Source: Meiothermus taiwanensis DSM 14542 (GTDB taxonomy: Bacteria; Deinococcota; Deinococci; Deinococcales; Thermaceae). Taken from it: DNA of 64,000 bases. The notes under the pieces are model-generated. The model saw only the letters and a program-made list of their open reading frames with translations. It had not been told where the DNA came from and did not search any database. The stretch is from the NCBI GenBank assembly GCA_000482765.1, contig AXWR01000007.1, forward strand, positions 36,269 through 100,268, read 5' to 3'. This document shows positions 45,406-54,583 of this stretch, one piece after another (position 1 is the first letter of the stretch; every line of letters begins with the position of its first letter). The translations under genes were made by a program, and so were the position numbers.

Positions 45406-45498
45406 AGCGTTTCCCACGAATACCCAGTACAGCGTATTTTGCTGTACTGGGCAAATTGCCTGCCACCGTGGGGCAGGCAATTGTGGGAGACGCGATAA
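45401..45498 (+). repeat. Two-hairpin intergenic element, copy 1
   Basis: About 98 bases. Hairpin 1 is CCCAGTACAGC / GCTGTACTGGG (11 bp, loop GTATTTT), hairpin 2 AATTGCCTGCC / GGCAGGCAATT (11 bp, loop of 7), and the outer ends GCGTTTCCCAC and GTGGGAGACGC are complementary (one G-T type mismatch), so the whole could fold as a three-way junction. A second copy at 62834-62933 matches along its full length. No coding sense; it may be a MITE-like element or structured RNA. Confidence 0.8.
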
Positions 45499-45518
45499 AC
45501 ACGGCTGCCCGGTCTGGG

Positions 45519-45818
45519 CTACTGCCCTTCGGCCACCTTGCGCAGCTTTTGCAGCCCGCCCTCGAGGTTGTAGACCTGCTCATAACCCGCCGCTTCCAGG
45601 TAGAGCCCGGCCAGCTCGCTCAGCACCCCCCGCTCGCAGACGAGCAGCAGGGGGCGGTCTTTGGGCAGGTTGTGGCTGCCCTGCTGGATCTCGGACAGAG
45701 GAATATGCAAGGCACCCTCGAGGTCACCTGGTTTGTACTGCCCAGGCGGCCGCACATCCACCACCACCGGGTTCTCCTGAAGAAAGCTTTTGAGCAGCTC
45801 GGGCTTGAGGGTCCGCAT
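45519..45818 (-). CDS. Single-domain rhodanese
   Basis: 99 residues. Domain blocks NPVVVDVRPPGQYKPGDLEGA and NLPKDRPLLLVCERGVLS with the persulfide cysteine in VCERGV, then AGYEQVYNLEGGL. Start ATG 45818 (MRTLKPELLKSFL) is set by TATTGT ending seven bases upstream; the longer frame to 45854 is unlikely. Probably a cytoplasmic sulfur carrier. Lies 0.7 kb from the two-domain rhodanese. Confidence 0.88.
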   Translation of the reverse strand: MRTLKPELLKSFLQENPVVVDVRPPGQYKPGDLEGALHIPLSEIQQGSHNLPKDRPLLLVCERGVLSELAGLYLEAAGYEQVYNLEGGLQKLRKVAEGQ

Positions 45819-45825
45819 GGCTTCC

Positions 45826-45831
45826 ACAATA
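45826..45831 (-). promoter_or_regulatory. -10 box of leaderless rhodanese gene
   Basis: On the minus strand TATTGT (45831-45826) ends seven bases before ATG 45818; there is no ribosome site. Confidence 0.55.
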
Positions 45832-45863
45832 AAACAAAAGGCTGGGGCTCTCATGCCAGACTC

Positions 45864-45897
45864 GGCTGGTTTGCAGCCTTCCGGCGGCGAACCAGCC
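45864..45897 (-). terminator. Hairpin downstream of ferritin gene
   Basis: GGCTGGTTTGC (45864-45874) pairs with GCGAACCAGCC (45887-45897), 11 bp with one wobble. It lies about 95 bases after the ferritin stop on the minus strand; no U-tract, so the terminator role is tentative. Confidence 0.4.
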
Positions 45898-45990
45898 CGA
45901 CCGAAGGGAGGGGAACAGCATTTCGCCAGTACCGCTTCGGCTTATCAAAGCAAAATGCGCACCACCCCAGCCCAAGGACGGAGCGGCCTC

Positions 45991-46488
45991 CTAGTCCTCG
46001 ATTTCCAGCAGCGCCTCGGCCTGGAAGAGGTTGATGCCGCTCTCAACCAGGGCCAGGTACTTCTCCATGCTGCTCACTTCCTCGACCTGCTCTTCTAAGA
46101 ACCACTGCAAGAACTGAAAGCCCACGTAGTCGCTTTCAGCCAGGGCTATTTTGGCCATGGTCTGGAACTGCTCGGTCACGGTGCGTTCCCACTTGAGGGC
46201 CTGCGCCACCGCATCGGCCGCACTCTTGAAGCCGGTGGAGGCTGCCGGGATGGCCGGGAAGTGCACCACCTCCCCCACATCGGTCAGAAAGCGCACAATC
46301 TTCATGGCATGCTCTTTTTCCTCCGCGGCCTGCTGGTAAAAGAGTGCGGCCCACTTGTCCAGGTTTTGCTGGGCGAAGTAGGTGCCGATGGCCAGGTACT
46401 GCTGGTGCGCACCGAGTTCGTGGCCGACCTGCTCCTGGAGTTTCTGGGCGAGCTTGCTCGAGATCATGGTTTGCACGGCCTTTGGCAT
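45991..46488 (-). CDS. ftnA: Bacterial ferritin (FtnA-like)
   Basis: 165-residue four-helix ferritin that oxidises and stores iron. Ligand-bearing segments are QEQVGHELGAHQQYLAIG, AAEEKEHAMKIVRFL (E-E-x-x-H) and EEQVEEVSSMEKYL. Start ATG 46488 has an AAAAGGAG site. Cytoplasmic (no signal), unlike the exported ferritin-like proteins at 27-29 kb. Confidence 0.93.
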   Translation of the reverse strand: MPKAVQTMISSKLAQKLQEQVGHELGAHQQYLAIGTYFAQQNLDKWAALFYQQAAEEKEHAMKIVRFLTDVGEVVHFPAIPAASTGFKSAADAVAQALKWERTVTEQFQTMAKIALAESDYVGFQFLQWFLEEQVEEVSSMEKYLALVESGINLFQAEALLEIED

Positions 46489-46670
46489 GTTCGACTCCTT
46501 TTGTTTGAGATGGCCCGACAGTAGTTTTGCTGTACGCAACTACCCAGTTCGAGCTTAGCACGCTTGCCGGGTTCTAAAGTAAGCCAACCCCCAGGCCGGG
46601 CCTTTGCGTGTTTATACTCAAATCACGCAACACTATGCAAAAACCGGGTAGTCACCGGCCCCAATAAGTG

Positions 46671-46676
46671 TTATGC
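46671..46676 (+). promoter_or_regulatory. Extended -10 of carB
   Basis: TGTTATGCT (46668-46676; TG-N-TATGCT) ends 12 bases before ATG 46689, giving a leader of only a few bases and no room for a ribosome site. Confidence 0.5.
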
Positions 46677-46688
46677 TCTCCCCTTGGT

Positions 46689-49600
46689 ATGCCTGCTCGC
46701 ACCGACCTGAAAAAGATTATGATTATCGGCTCCGGCCCTATCACCATCGGCCAGGCGGCAGAATTCGATTACTCGGGAACCCAGGCTGTCAAGGCCCTGC
46801 GCAGCGTGGGCTACCAGGTGGTGCTGGTGAATTCCAACCCGGCCACCATCATGACCGACCCCGAGCTCGCGGAGGGCACCTACCTGGAGCCCCTCACGGT
46901 GGAGTTCCTGGAAAAAATTATCGCTGCTGAACGCCCGGATGCCCTCCTGCCCACCCTGGGCGGCCAGACCGCGCTCAACCTCTCGATGGCCCTCTACGAG
47001 CAGGGCATTCTGGAAAAGTACGGTGTCGAGCTGATTGGGGCCAACGCCGCCGCCATCAAAAAAGGCGAAGACCGCGAGGAGTTCCAGAGAGCCATGCTCA
47101 AGATTGGCGTGGACGTGCCCAGGGGCAAGATGGTGCACAGCCTGGAAGAGGGGCTGGCCTTCGCCCGCGAGGTGACCGGCTATCCGGTGGTGGTGCGGCC
47201 CAGCTTCACCCTGGGGGGCACCGGGGGTGGGATTGCTGAAAACGAGGCCGAGTTCGTGGAAATCCTGACCCGCGGGCTCTCCCTCTCCCCCACCCACTCC
47301 GCCCTGGTGGAGGAGAGCATCGTGGGCTGGAAGGAGTACGAGCTCGAGGTCATGCGCGACAAGAACGACACCGTGGTGATCATTACCTCCATCGAGAACG
47401 TGGATCCCATGGGCGTGCATACCGGCGACTCCATCACCGTGGCCCCGGCCCAGACCCTCTCGGACGTGGAGTACCAGAAAATGCGCGACGCGGCCATCGC
47501 TATCATCCGCGAGATTGGGGTGGAGACCGGGGGCTCCAACATCCAGTTCGCCATCGACCCCAGAAGCGGGCGGATGATCGTGATCGAGATGAACCCGCGG
47601 GTTTCTCGCTCCAGCGCCCTGGCTTCCAAGGCCACCGGCTTCCCCATCGCCAAAATTGCCGCCCTGCTGGCGGTGGGCTACACCCTGGACGAGATCCCCA
47701 ACGACATCACCCAGAAGACCCCGGCCAGCTTTGAGCCCACCATCGACTACGTGGTGACCAAGATCCCCCGCTTCGCCTTTGAGAAGTTCAGCACCCTGCC
47801 CAACACCAACCCCGGCGGCTTCTCCGACCGGCTGGGCACCCAGATGAAAAGCGTGGGCGAGGTGATGGCCATTGGCCGCACCTTCAAGGAATCTTTTGGC
47901 AAGGCCCTCCGGAGCCTCGAGGCCGATGTGCGCGCAGAGTTCTCGGGGCTTACCACCGAGGAGCTGGAGGCCCGGCTCTACCCCAACCCCACGCGAATTT
48001 ATGCAGTCCTGGAATTGCTGCGGCGGGGTGCGCCCGTGGATCGTCTGTACGAAAAGACCCGAATTGAGCCCTGGTTCCTGACCCAGCTCAAGGAGGTGGT
48101 GGAGGCCGAACACGACCTCGAGACCGAGCCGCACCGCCTGGAAGACCTCGAGGACTGGCGCTACGTCAAGGGCCTGGGCCTTTCGGACGCTCGAGTGGGC
48201 GAGCTGCTGGGGGTTTCCGAGGCTGCGGCCCGCAAACAACGCCTGGCAGCGGGTTGCAGACCGGTTTATAAGACCGTGGACACCTGCGCCGCCGAGTTCG
48301 AGGCCTACACCCCCTACCACTACAGCACCTACGAGCTAGAGGACGAGGTGCGCCAGACGGCCAAGCCCAAGGTGGTCATTCTGGGTAGCGGCCCCATCCG
48401 CATCGGGCAGGGGGTGGAGTTCGACTATGCCACCGTGCACGCAGTCTGGGCCCTTAGGGCGGCAGGCTACGAGACCATCATGGTCAACTCCAACCCCGAG
48501 ACCGTCTCCACCGACTACGACACCGCCGACCGGCTCTACTTCGAGCCCCTGACCCTGGAGGATGTGCTCAACCTGGCCGAGCACGAGAAACCCATCGGGG
48601 CCATCGCCACCCTGGGCGGCCAGACCCCCCTAAAGCTCGCTAGAAAGCTGGCCGAGGCCGGTGTCCCGCTGCTGGGGACAAGCTGGGAAGCCATCCACAA
48701 AGCCGAAGACCGGGCCGAGTTCAACCAGCTCTGCGCCGCGCTGGGCATCCCCCAGCCCAAAGGCGCAGTGGCCCGCACCCCCGAGGAAGCCCTCAAGCTG
48801 GCCGAGGCCCTGGGCTATCCCCTGATGGTGCGGCCCAGCTACGTGCTGGGGGGGCGGGCCATGCAGGTGGTGCGCAACCCCGAGGAGCTGCGCTGGTATC
48901 TGAGCGGCATCTACGCAGCCCTGGCCGAGCGGCCCTCGATTCTGCTGGATCAGTACCTGGAAAACGCCCTCGAGCTAGACGTAGACGCGCTCTGCGATGG
49001 AGAGCGGGTGGTGGTGGCCGGCATCATGGAGCACATCGAGCGGGCCGGGGTGCACTCCGGCGACTCGGCCACCATCCTGCCCCCCATCTCCCTCACCCCC
49101 GAGCAGCTCGAGACCGTCAAGGCCTACACCCGCAAGCTGGCCCTGGCGGTGGGGGTCAAGGGCCTGATCAATGTGCAGTACGCCATCAAAGACGGCGCGG
49201 TCTACATCCTGGAGGCCAACCCCCGCGCCTCCCGCACGGTGCCGTTCGTTTCCAAGGCCATCGGCCATCCCCTGGCCAAGTACGCGGCCCTGATTGCAGT
49301 GGGCCGCACCCTGGAGGAGCTGGGCTTCACCGAGGATCCCACCCCCGGCTTCTACTCGGTCAAGGAGGTCTTGATTCCCTGGCTCAAGTTCCCTGGGGTC
49401 ATCCCGGTGCTGGGGCCCGAGATGCGCTCGACCGGCGAGAGCATGGGCATAGACACCGACCCCTACCTGGCCTACTACCGGGCCGAGCTGGGGGTGGGCC
49501 AGCGGCTGCCGCTTTCCGGCAAGGTGCGTTTCATCGAGGCCGAGCAACTCAAGCCCGACTGGGAGGCCGCGGGTTTTGCGGTCTCTGAAGAGGACTACGA

Positions 49601-49781
49601 CCTGCTGATTGCCCTCACCCCCCACCCCGAGCTGCGCCGCGCTGTGGAGAGCGGCAAGCCCTTCATCACCACGCTCGAGGGGGCTAGGTGGAGCCTCGAG
49701 GCCATCCTGCGCGCACGCAACTCCAGCCTGCCGGTCAGGTCGTTGCAAGCCTGGCACAACCCACAAAAACCGGCCCCATAA
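46689..49781 (+). CDS. carB: Carbamoyl-phosphate synthase large subunit
   Basis: 1030 residues, two homologous ATP-grasp halves. First half: [55 protein letters not shown]. Second half: [48 protein letters not shown], and a C-terminal MGS-like regulatory domain (about 930-1030). It makes carbamoyl phosphate for arginine and pyrimidines; carA is not adjacent. Start ATG 46689 ([12 protein letters not shown]) is the family start. Confidence 0.98.
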   Translation: MPARTDLKKIMIIGSGPITIGQAAEFDYSGTQAVKALRSVGYQVVLVNSNPATIMTDPELAEGTYLEPLTVEFLEKIIAAERPDALLPTLGGQTALNLSMALYEQGILEKYGVELIGANAAAIKKGEDREEFQRAMLKIGVDVPRGKMVHSLEEGLAFAREVTGYPVVVRPSFTLGGTGGGIAENEAEFVEILTRGLSLSPTHSALVEESIVGWKEYELEVMRDKNDTVVIITSIENVDPMGVHTGDSITVAPAQTLSDVEYQKMRDAAIAIIREIGVETGGSNIQFAIDPRSGRMIVIEMNPRVSRSSALASKATGFPIAKIAALLAVGYTLDEIPNDITQKTPASFEPTIDYVVTKIPRFAFEKFSTLPNTNPGGFSDRLGTQMKSVGEVMAIGRTFKESFGKALRSLEADVRAEFSGLTTEELEARLYPNPTRIYAVLELLRRGAPVDRLYEKTRIEPWFLTQLKEVVEAEHDLETEPHRLEDLEDWRYVKGLGLSDARVGELLGVSEAAARKQRLAAGCRPVYKTVDTCAAEFEAYTPYHYSTYELEDEVRQTAKPKVVILGSGPIRIGQGVEFDYATVHAVWALRAAGYETIMVNSNPETVSTDYDTADRLYFEPLTLEDVLNLAEHEKPIGAIATLGGQTPLKLARKLAEAGVPLLGTSWEAIHKAEDRAEFNQLCAALGIPQPKGAVARTPEEALKLAEALGYPLMVRPSYVLGGRAMQVVRNPEELRWYLSGIYAALAERPSILLDQYLENALELDVDALCDGERVVVAGIMEHIERAGVHSGDSATILPPISLTPEQLETVKAYTRKLALAVGVKGLINVQYAIKDGAVYILEANPRASRTVPFVSKAIGHPLAKYAALIAVGRTLEELGFTEDPTPGFYSVKEVLIPWLKFPGVIPVLGPEMRSTGESMGIDTDPYLAYYRAELGVGQRLPLSGKVRFIEAEQLKPDWEAAGFAVSEEDYDLLIALTPHPELRRAVESGKPFITTLEGARWSLEAILRARNSSLPVRSLQAWHNPQKPAP

Positions 49782-49791
49782 CGAGGCCGGT
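49764..49791 (-). terminator. Terminator of the H1-like gene, overlapping the end of carB
   Basis: On the minus strand ACCGGCC (49791-49785) pairs with GGCCGGT (49775-49769), followed by TTTTTG. The A-tract and left arm are inside the last codons of carB, so one sequence serves coding and termination. Confidence 0.65.
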
Positions 49792-49805
49792 CAACCCAGA
49801 AACCC

Positions 49806-50102
49806 CTACTTCTTGGCCGTCGACTTTTTGGTAGCGGCGGTCTTTTTAGCCGCCGATTTGGCCGTGGCTCTAGCTGCGGTCTCGGTGGTTTTCGCGGCGG
49901 TTTTGCTAGCAGTCTTCCTGGTAGTGGTCTTAGCAGCCTTCTTTTCAGCAGGTTTAGCGGTGGCTTTAGCCGTGGGTTTTTCTGCTGCCTTGGCCGTAGT
50001 TTTCTTGGCTGGAGCCTTGCTAGCAGTTTTGCTCGCGGACTTCTTCTCCGTGGTCTTGGCAGCGGGCTTTTTGCTTGTTTCGGATTTGGCTTTTTCGGGC
50101 AT
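49806..50102 (-). CDS. Lys/Ala/Thr-rich histone H1-like DNA-binding protein
   Basis: 98 residues from ATG 50102 (AGGAGGT site). After MPEKAKSETSKK the product is almost only Ala, Lys, Thr and Ser in imperfect repeats (KPAAKTTEKKSASK, KATAKPAEKKAAKT, AAKKTAATKKSTAKK) like the C-terminal tail of eukaryotic H1, chlamydial HctB or AlgP. It should be highly basic, disordered and bind DNA or RNA (inference). Convergent with carB. Confidence 0.75.
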   Translation of the reverse strand: MPEKAKSETSKKPAAKTTEKKSASKTASKAPAKKTTAKAAEKPTAKATAKPAEKKAAKTTTRKTASKTAAKTTETAARATAKSAAKKTAATKKSTAKK

Positions 50103-50480
50103 GTGTATACCTCCTCGCAGTCCAGTGTGGAGATATCTAGGCCCCAGCTCCCAAACCATGCGCTATCCAGCGGATGATTCGCCCGTTGCACAAAACCCAA
50201 AAGCATCTTGTGCACTGCAGGCGAGCGGTGCTTTTAGATTGTTTCTCCACTAAACCTCACTATACAACATCTTGTATGCTTTTGATACGCGTAATACAAC
50301 CAGTTGTTGAATTGCCAATCGGCGCGAGCCGGATCGCCATTGCCAGCTTTTCCCTTTCTTATCGGCACTTTTCCGCTGCCCAAACCCAGCCGGCCCATCT
50401 TAATCAAAACACCCCGAGGATCGCCGCCTGGCTTTGTTTAGCAAAAAAGCGTTTGTAAAACCCTGCGATACAATCTCCGT
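50103..50480. other. 378-base gene-free region between H1-like and dynamin genes
   Basis: AT-richer than the surroundings and without CTCGAG. It contains the H1-like ribosome site, an AAAAGCA/TGCTTTT inverted pair (about 50199-50235) in the H1-like leader, a TATAGT on the minus strand (50264-50259) that may be its -10, and the TACAAT box of the dynamin gene. No small gene is supported. Confidence 0.55.
50469..50474 (+). promoter_or_regulatory. -10 box of leaderless dynamin-like gene
   Basis: TACAAT ends six bases before ATG 50481 and there is no ribosome site. Confidence 0.6.
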
Positions 50481-52127
50481 ATGCTGGATTCAAAAACCCA
50501 AGCCCTGGCCCAGGACGTGCGCGCACTGCTCACCCAAGGGCTGGATGCCCTGGCTCGAGTGGGCCTCGACACCGAAGCGCTCAAGCAGGCTTTGTTGGAT
50601 CTGGAAGGCCCATTTTTGCTAGTGGTTATCGGTGAGTACAACAGCGGGAAGTCTTCGCTGCTCAATGCCTTGCTGGGCGAAGACTTTCTAAAGGAGGGGG
50701 TCACCCCCACCACCGATCGCATCAACCTGATCGGCTATGGCCCTGAACCCAAACTACAGCCCCAGTCGCCGGAACTGGTGTTGGTTCAACTGCCACACCC
50801 CCTGCTCAAGGACTTGCACCTGGTCGACACCCCCGGTACCAATGCTATTTTGCAGCATCACCAGGTCTTGACCGAGCAGTTTCTCCCCCGCGCCGATCTT
50901 ATTTTGTTCGTCACCAGCGCCGACCGGCCCTTCACCCAGTCCGAGGCCGATTTTCTTCGTCTAATCCGCGCCTGGGGGAAAAAGGTAGTACTGGTCATAA
51001 ACAAAATTGACCTGCTCAGCGAGCCCGAGCTGCAGCAGGTGCTCGAGTTTGTCAAGAAAGCAGCCGATCAAACCCTGGGGCAGACCCCCCCGCTCTTTGC
51101 AGTCTCGGCCCGCCGGGCCAGACAGGGCCAGGTTGATGCCAGCCGCATTCCCGAGCTAGAAGCCCATATCCGGCAGGTGCTCAATCACGAGGCGGCCTCC
51201 ATTAAACTCGGTTCCCCTTTGGGTGTGCTGATCCATCTTGTCGATGGAGCCAGGCCTGCTTTGGAGGCCCGGCTTGAGGAAACTGAGAAGCAGCTTGCCA
51301 CCTGCCGCGAGCTGGATCACCTGCTCCAGCGGCACGAAGAGCGCACCCGCCGCGACTTCAACGGGCAGGTCGCCCTGGCCCTCCGGGCCATCGACGAGGT
51401 GCGCGCCCGGGGCGAGCGCTGGCTGGACGAAAAGGTGCGATTCTCCAGGTTCCTCGAGCTCATGCAGTCCAGCAAGCTCAAGCAAAGCTTTATAGACGAG
51501 GTGGTCAGAGGAGCCAACCAGGAAATCGAACGCCGGGTGCTCGAGGCCATGAACTGGCTGGCCAGGCGCGACCGCGAGTTGCTGGAAGACGCCCTCGTGC
51601 TGCTACGGGAGGCTCCTGGCCTCCGGCATGCTGAGCAAGCTGGCCCCGAAGAGCGTACCATTGCAGGCAACCTGGAGGAAGCCCTGCGCTCCTTTGACGC
51701 CGAGGCCGAGGCCAACCAGCTACGCGACTTTATCCAAGAGAGCCTGCGCGGCACCGCCCTGGCGGAGGTAGGGGTCATGGGCCTGGGCCTGACCATCCTG
51801 CTGGTAGCTCAGAAAATCGCCTTCGATATCCTGGGCATCTTTGCTACAGTGTTTGGGGCCATCCTGGCCACCTCCATCCTCCCCCGCCGCAAAGAGCTAG
51901 CTAAAACCCGTCTGCGCGAGCGATTAAACGAGCTCAAAGATACCCTCGAGCAAGCCCTCAACGAAACCCTAAATACCGAGATGCGCCTCACCCGCGAGCG
52001 CTTCAACAGCCTGTACCGCGCCCCTTGCACGCGCCTGGAAAGCACCCGCGAGGCCACCCTGGCCAACCTGCTAAAGGTTGAGGAGCTAAAACAAAGGGCG
52101 CTCGAGCTGCGTACCCGTCTGAACTAA
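50481..52127 (+). CDS. Bacterial dynamin-like GTPase
   Basis: 548 residues. GTPase motifs: G1 GEYNSGKSSLLNAL (about 51-64), G2 threonine in VTPTTDRINLIGYG, G3 LVDTPGTNA, G4 VLVINKIDLL. A long helical stalk follows (about 250-420), then hydrophobic stretches (VGVMGLGLTILLVAQKIAF and ILGIFATVFGAILATSIL, about 430-475) that would insert in the membrane like the paddle, and a charged helical tail. Likely a membrane-remodelling or stress-protection protein. Unlike many bacterial DLPs it has no adjacent second copy. Confidence 0.88.
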   Translation: MLDSKTQALAQDVRALLTQGLDALARVGLDTEALKQALLDLEGPFLLVVIGEYNSGKSSLLNALLGEDFLKEGVTPTTDRINLIGYGPEPKLQPQSPELVLVQLPHPLLKDLHLVDTPGTNAILQHHQVLTEQFLPRADLILFVTSADRPFTQSEADFLRLIRAWGKKVVLVINKIDLLSEPELQQVLEFVKKAADQTLGQTPPLFAVSARRARQGQVDASRIPELEAHIRQVLNHEAASIKLGSPLGVLIHLVDGARPALEARLEETEKQLATCRELDHLLQRHEERTRRDFNGQVALALRAIDEVRARGERWLDEKVRFSRFLELMQSSKLKQSFIDEVVRGANQEIERRVLEAMNWLARRDRELLEDALVLLREAPGLRHAEQAGPEERTIAGNLEEALRSFDAEAEANQLRDFIQESLRGTALAEVGVMGLGLTILLVAQKIAFDILGIFATVFGAILATSILPRRKELAKTRLRERLNELKDTLEQALNETLNTEMRLTRERFNSLYRAPCTRLESTREATLANLLKVEELKQRALELRTRLN

Positions 52128-52134
52128 TCCCGGA

Positions 52135-52185
52135 TTCAAAAAGATAATCTTCAAACAAAAAACATTGAGAGGCTATCTTTTTGAA
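52135..52185. terminator. Bidirectional terminator between dynamin and uspA genes
   Basis: TTCAAAAAGATA (52135-52146) and TATCTTTTTGAA (52174-52185) pair over 12 bp; T-rich on both strands, with a 27-base loop. It lies eight bases after the dynamin-like stop. Confidence 0.6.
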
Positions 52186-52205
52186 ACCGGCATCAGATCG
52201 TTTCC

Positions 52206-52253
52206 GCTTGCATCCCTCACCACCATGCGCAATCAAAGTTGAGGGATGCAAGC
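52206..52253. repeat. Inverted repeat with 14-base arms
   Basis: GCTTGCATCCCTCA (52206-52219) and TGAGGGATGCAAGC (52240-52253) are perfect inverted arms with a 20-base loop, between the convergent dynamin-like and uspA genes and 14 bases from the uspA stop. It could be a terminator for uspA without a U-tract, or a remnant of a mobile element. Confidence 0.6.
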
Positions 52254-52267
52254 CGACCGATCCGTCA

Positions 52268-52684
52268 TCAGCGCACCAGCAGCACCGGACACCGGGCATG
52301 CATGAGCACCTTCTGGCTCTGGCTGCCCAGCAGCAGGCCCTGCAGCTGGCTCAAGCCCCGGGTGCCCATTACGATCAGGTCTACCTGGCGAACCTCGGCC
52401 ACCCGCAAAATGGCCTCTGCCGGCGGCCCTTCTAGCACCTCGGTCTCGAGCTCGGGCACCTCACCCAGCAAAGCCCGGGCCTGGGCTACTACCTGGTCGG
52501 CTGCCTGGGTTCGCCTGGAGATGGCCTCTTGCAAAAAGGGTTCCCCCAGATAATCGGGTACAGGGTCGTAGGTATGAACCAGGCACAGCGAAGCGCGGTG
52601 CTGCCGGGCCAGGTCGGCAGCCATCTGGGCTGCCTTCTGAGCATGAACTGAGCCGTCAAAGGCCAGCAGGATGTTTTTGAACAT
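52268..52684 (-). CDS. Universal stress protein UspA family
   Basis: 138 residues, ATP-binding class: N terminus NILLAFDGSVHAQKAAQMA and the nucleotide motif VMGTRGLSQLQGLLLGSQSQ (G-x2-G-x9-GS), ending CPVLLVR. Start ATG 52684 with a GGAGGAG site. Cytoplasmic stress protein, ligand and trigger unknown. Confidence 0.95.
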   Translation of the reverse strand: MFKNILLAFDGSVHAQKAAQMAADLARQHRASLCLVHTYDPVPDYLGEPFLQEAISRRTQAADQVVAQARALLGEVPELETEVLEGPPAEAILRVAEVRQVDLIVMGTRGLSQLQGLLLGSQSQKVLMHARCPVLLVR

Positions 52685-52901
52685 AATCTCCTCCTCCACC
52701 CCAACAGGTTGACTGGACGACCTAAATTTAATCAAATGTCTCCGGTGTTATCGCAAAAACATGCCAGCGTAACGCCCGCTTGCTTTACGCTTGTGCATTC
52801 GTCACATCCAGGGGGTTACGCTTCACGTAACTTTAGGTTATGTTGCGGGTGGTAGTATTCATCCTGTCATCGCCACCTTGCCCGCAAATCTGGAGGTAAA
52901 A

Positions 52902-53258
52902 ATGGCAAAGCTTATAGCCGTAGACGATTCCATGGCAGACCTTAAGCTCATCGAGCAGTCGCTTGCACCCTACCACCAGGTGATCTTGTACCAGGGCAGC
53001 GAGAATGTCGAACAACGCATCGAAGCCGAAAAACCTGATGCGGTTCTGCTCGATGTGGTCATGCCTGGCCGCAACGGCTACGAGGTGCTTCGCGCCCTCC
53101 GGCGCAATGAGTCCACCAAGCACATTCCGGTCTTGATCATCAGCTCCAAGAGCGCCCCCACCGATATCGAATGGGGCAAGCGCCAGGGAGCCAGTGGCTA
53201 TCTGACCAAGCCCTATACCCCTGAAGACCTGCGCAAAGCTGTCCAGGAAATCCTCTAG
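52902..53258 (+). CDS. CheY/PilH-like single-domain response regulator
   Basis: 118 residues, receiver only: acidic pair in IAVDDSMADLK, phospho-acceptor Asp 51 in VLLDVVMPGRNGYEV, Thr/Ser position LIISSKSA, and Lys in GYLTKPYTPED. Start ATG 52902 after TGGAGGT. First gene of the chemosensory cluster. Divergent from uspA; the 217-base gap has inverted GCGTAA/TTACGC and GTTACG/CGTAAC motifs of unknown meaning. Confidence 0.93.
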   Translation: MAKLIAVDDSMADLKLIEQSLAPYHQVILYQGSENVEQRIEAEKPDAVLLDVVMPGRNGYEVLRALRRNESTKHIPVLIISSKSAPTDIEWGKRQGASGYLTKPYTPEDLRKAVQEIL

Positions 53259-53316
53259 CCGGCCTGCTGGTTCCAGTTGAAATGGCATCTGCAGCTATCT
53301 GCGAACGGCTTGCGTT

Positions 53317-53787
53317 ATGAGTAAGATCAGCATCGACAAAATCTGGGTGCTGCGGCTTGGTAGCGTCTTTTTGGGTGTTGAGCCCAAAGCCCTGAAAGAA
53401 GTGCTGGAAATAACGCAGCTCACGCCCATTCCGTTGGCTCCTCCACCCCTGCTGGGACTCCTGAGCAAACAGGGCCAGATTGTGTCGGTGTTTGATCTGA
53501 GCCAGGTGTTGCAGCTTCCGCCCACAGGTTCGGATCTGGCGGCTTTGCTCGAGGTCGAGGGTCAGTCCATTGCTTTTACAATCGACGAGGTGAGCGGGCT
53601 TCGCACCAACCTGGGTGGTGTCTGGGCCACCCCAAGCCAAGAACCCCTGTTCAGCGCAGTGCTGGAGGACGCTGGTAAAAACATCCGCATCCTGAACCCC
53701 AGCAGCCTGCTGGCCCACCTCACCGCCCGGATATCGGCCACAGCCCCCGCACCCACCTCTGCAATTCGAACCACCCCGTTCACCTAA
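53317..53787 (+). CDS. cheW: CheW-like adaptor
   Basis: 156 residues with one CheW fold: WVLRLGSVFLGVEPKALKEV, LTPIPLAPPPLLGLLSKQGQ, GQIVSVFDLSQVL, and FTIDEVSGLRTN. It should couple the receptors downstream to the CheA-type kinase. Some 30 extra C-terminal residues (ATAPAPTSAIRTTPF) are a disordered tail. No ribosome site precedes ATG 53317. Confidence 0.85.
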   Translation: MSKISIDKIWVLRLGSVFLGVEPKALKEVLEITQLTPIPLAPPPLLGLLSKQGQIVSVFDLSQVLQLPPTGSDLAALLEVEGQSIAFTIDEVSGLRTNLGGVWATPSQEPLFSAVLEDAGKNIRILNPSSLLAHLTARISATAPAPTSAIRTTPFT

Positions 53788-53827
53788 ACCGGCCATCCCC
53801 TGAGAGCACCTACTAAAGGAGTCCCAT

Positions 53828-54583
53828 ATGGAACAAACCCACCTTCCCATAAGCCACGACCCCTGGCTGGTCGGGGCCTCGTTCCTTATCGCGATCTTCG
53901 CATCGTATGCGGCACTGACTATTATCAGTCGTCTGCGGCAAAGCAGCAGCAGCAAGAATTGGCTGTGGCTGGGGGCCGCTACCTATGGGCTGGGGGTCTG
54001 GGCCATGCACTTCACCGCCATGACCGCCCTGCAGATCAACAAGCTGGTATCCTACGACCCGCTCATCACTCTAGTCTCCTGGTTTTTTGCCGTCCTGGGG
54101 GCTGCCGCCGCGTTCCAGATGGTCAGCCGGCCCAACGTGGGCCCGCTTCAGATCCTGGGCTCCGGCTTTTTCCTGGGAGCGGGTATCGGAACCATGCACT
54201 ACGTGGGCATGCTTGCCATGCGCCTCGATGCCCAGCTCACCTTCAGCCCGCCCCTGGTGGTGCTTTCGGTTCTGGTAGCAATGGTTCTGGGTGCCTTCGG
54301 TATGTGGATGCTGGTCAGCCCGGTCTTGAGCCAGGTTCCATTCAGCAATCTGGCCACCGCCACCGTCACCGGCCTGGCCATCCCCTTCATGCACTACACC
54401 GCCATGCTGGCCGTGCGATTCACCGACACCGGCACCACCCAAATCCACAACATGATCGCTAGCGGCAGTCTGGTCACGCTCAACATTTTTGTGCTGTTTG
54501 CGGTAGCAGTCCTAGGGCTGCCAGTGTTTATCTCATCCCTGCTCGAGGCCCCCACAGAGCAGGCCCAGGAGGCTGAAGCATGA
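53828..54583 (+). CDS. MHYT-domain integral membrane sensor
   Basis: 251 residues, seven predicted helices. Three copies of the MHYT motif, [26 protein letters not shown] and [13 protein letters not shown], face the outer side and are proposed to bind copper or another metal sensing O2, CO or NO (family knowledge). Usually MHYT is fused to a GGDEF/EAL or kinase domain; here it is a stand-alone protein whose stop overlaps the next chemoreceptor ATG (ATGA), so it may feed that receptor (inference). Confidence 0.9.
   Translation: MEQTHLPISHDPWLVGASFLIAIFASYAALTIISRLRQSSSSKNWLWLGAATYGLGVWAMHFTAMTALQINKLVSYDPLITLVSWFFAVLGAAAAFQMVSRPNVGPLQILGSGFFLGAGIGTMHYVGMLAMRLDAQLTFSPPLVVLSVLVAMVLGAFGMWMLVSPVLSQVPFSNLATATVTGLAIPFMHYTAMLAVRFTDTGTTQIHNMIASGSLVTLNIFVLFAVAVLGLPVFISSLLEAPTEQAQEAEA

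Noticed and set aside
45401..45793. Open frame through intergenic element copy 1, sharing NTQY-type residues with a frame through copy 2
   Set aside because: The similarity is the repeat DNA translated in the same frame; there is no ribosome site and the frame continues antisense into the rhodanese gene.
46671..48320. 549-codon open frame opposite carB
   Set aside because: Antisense shadow of a strongly conserved gene; composition is Gly/His/Val-rich and no promoter or ribosome site is present.
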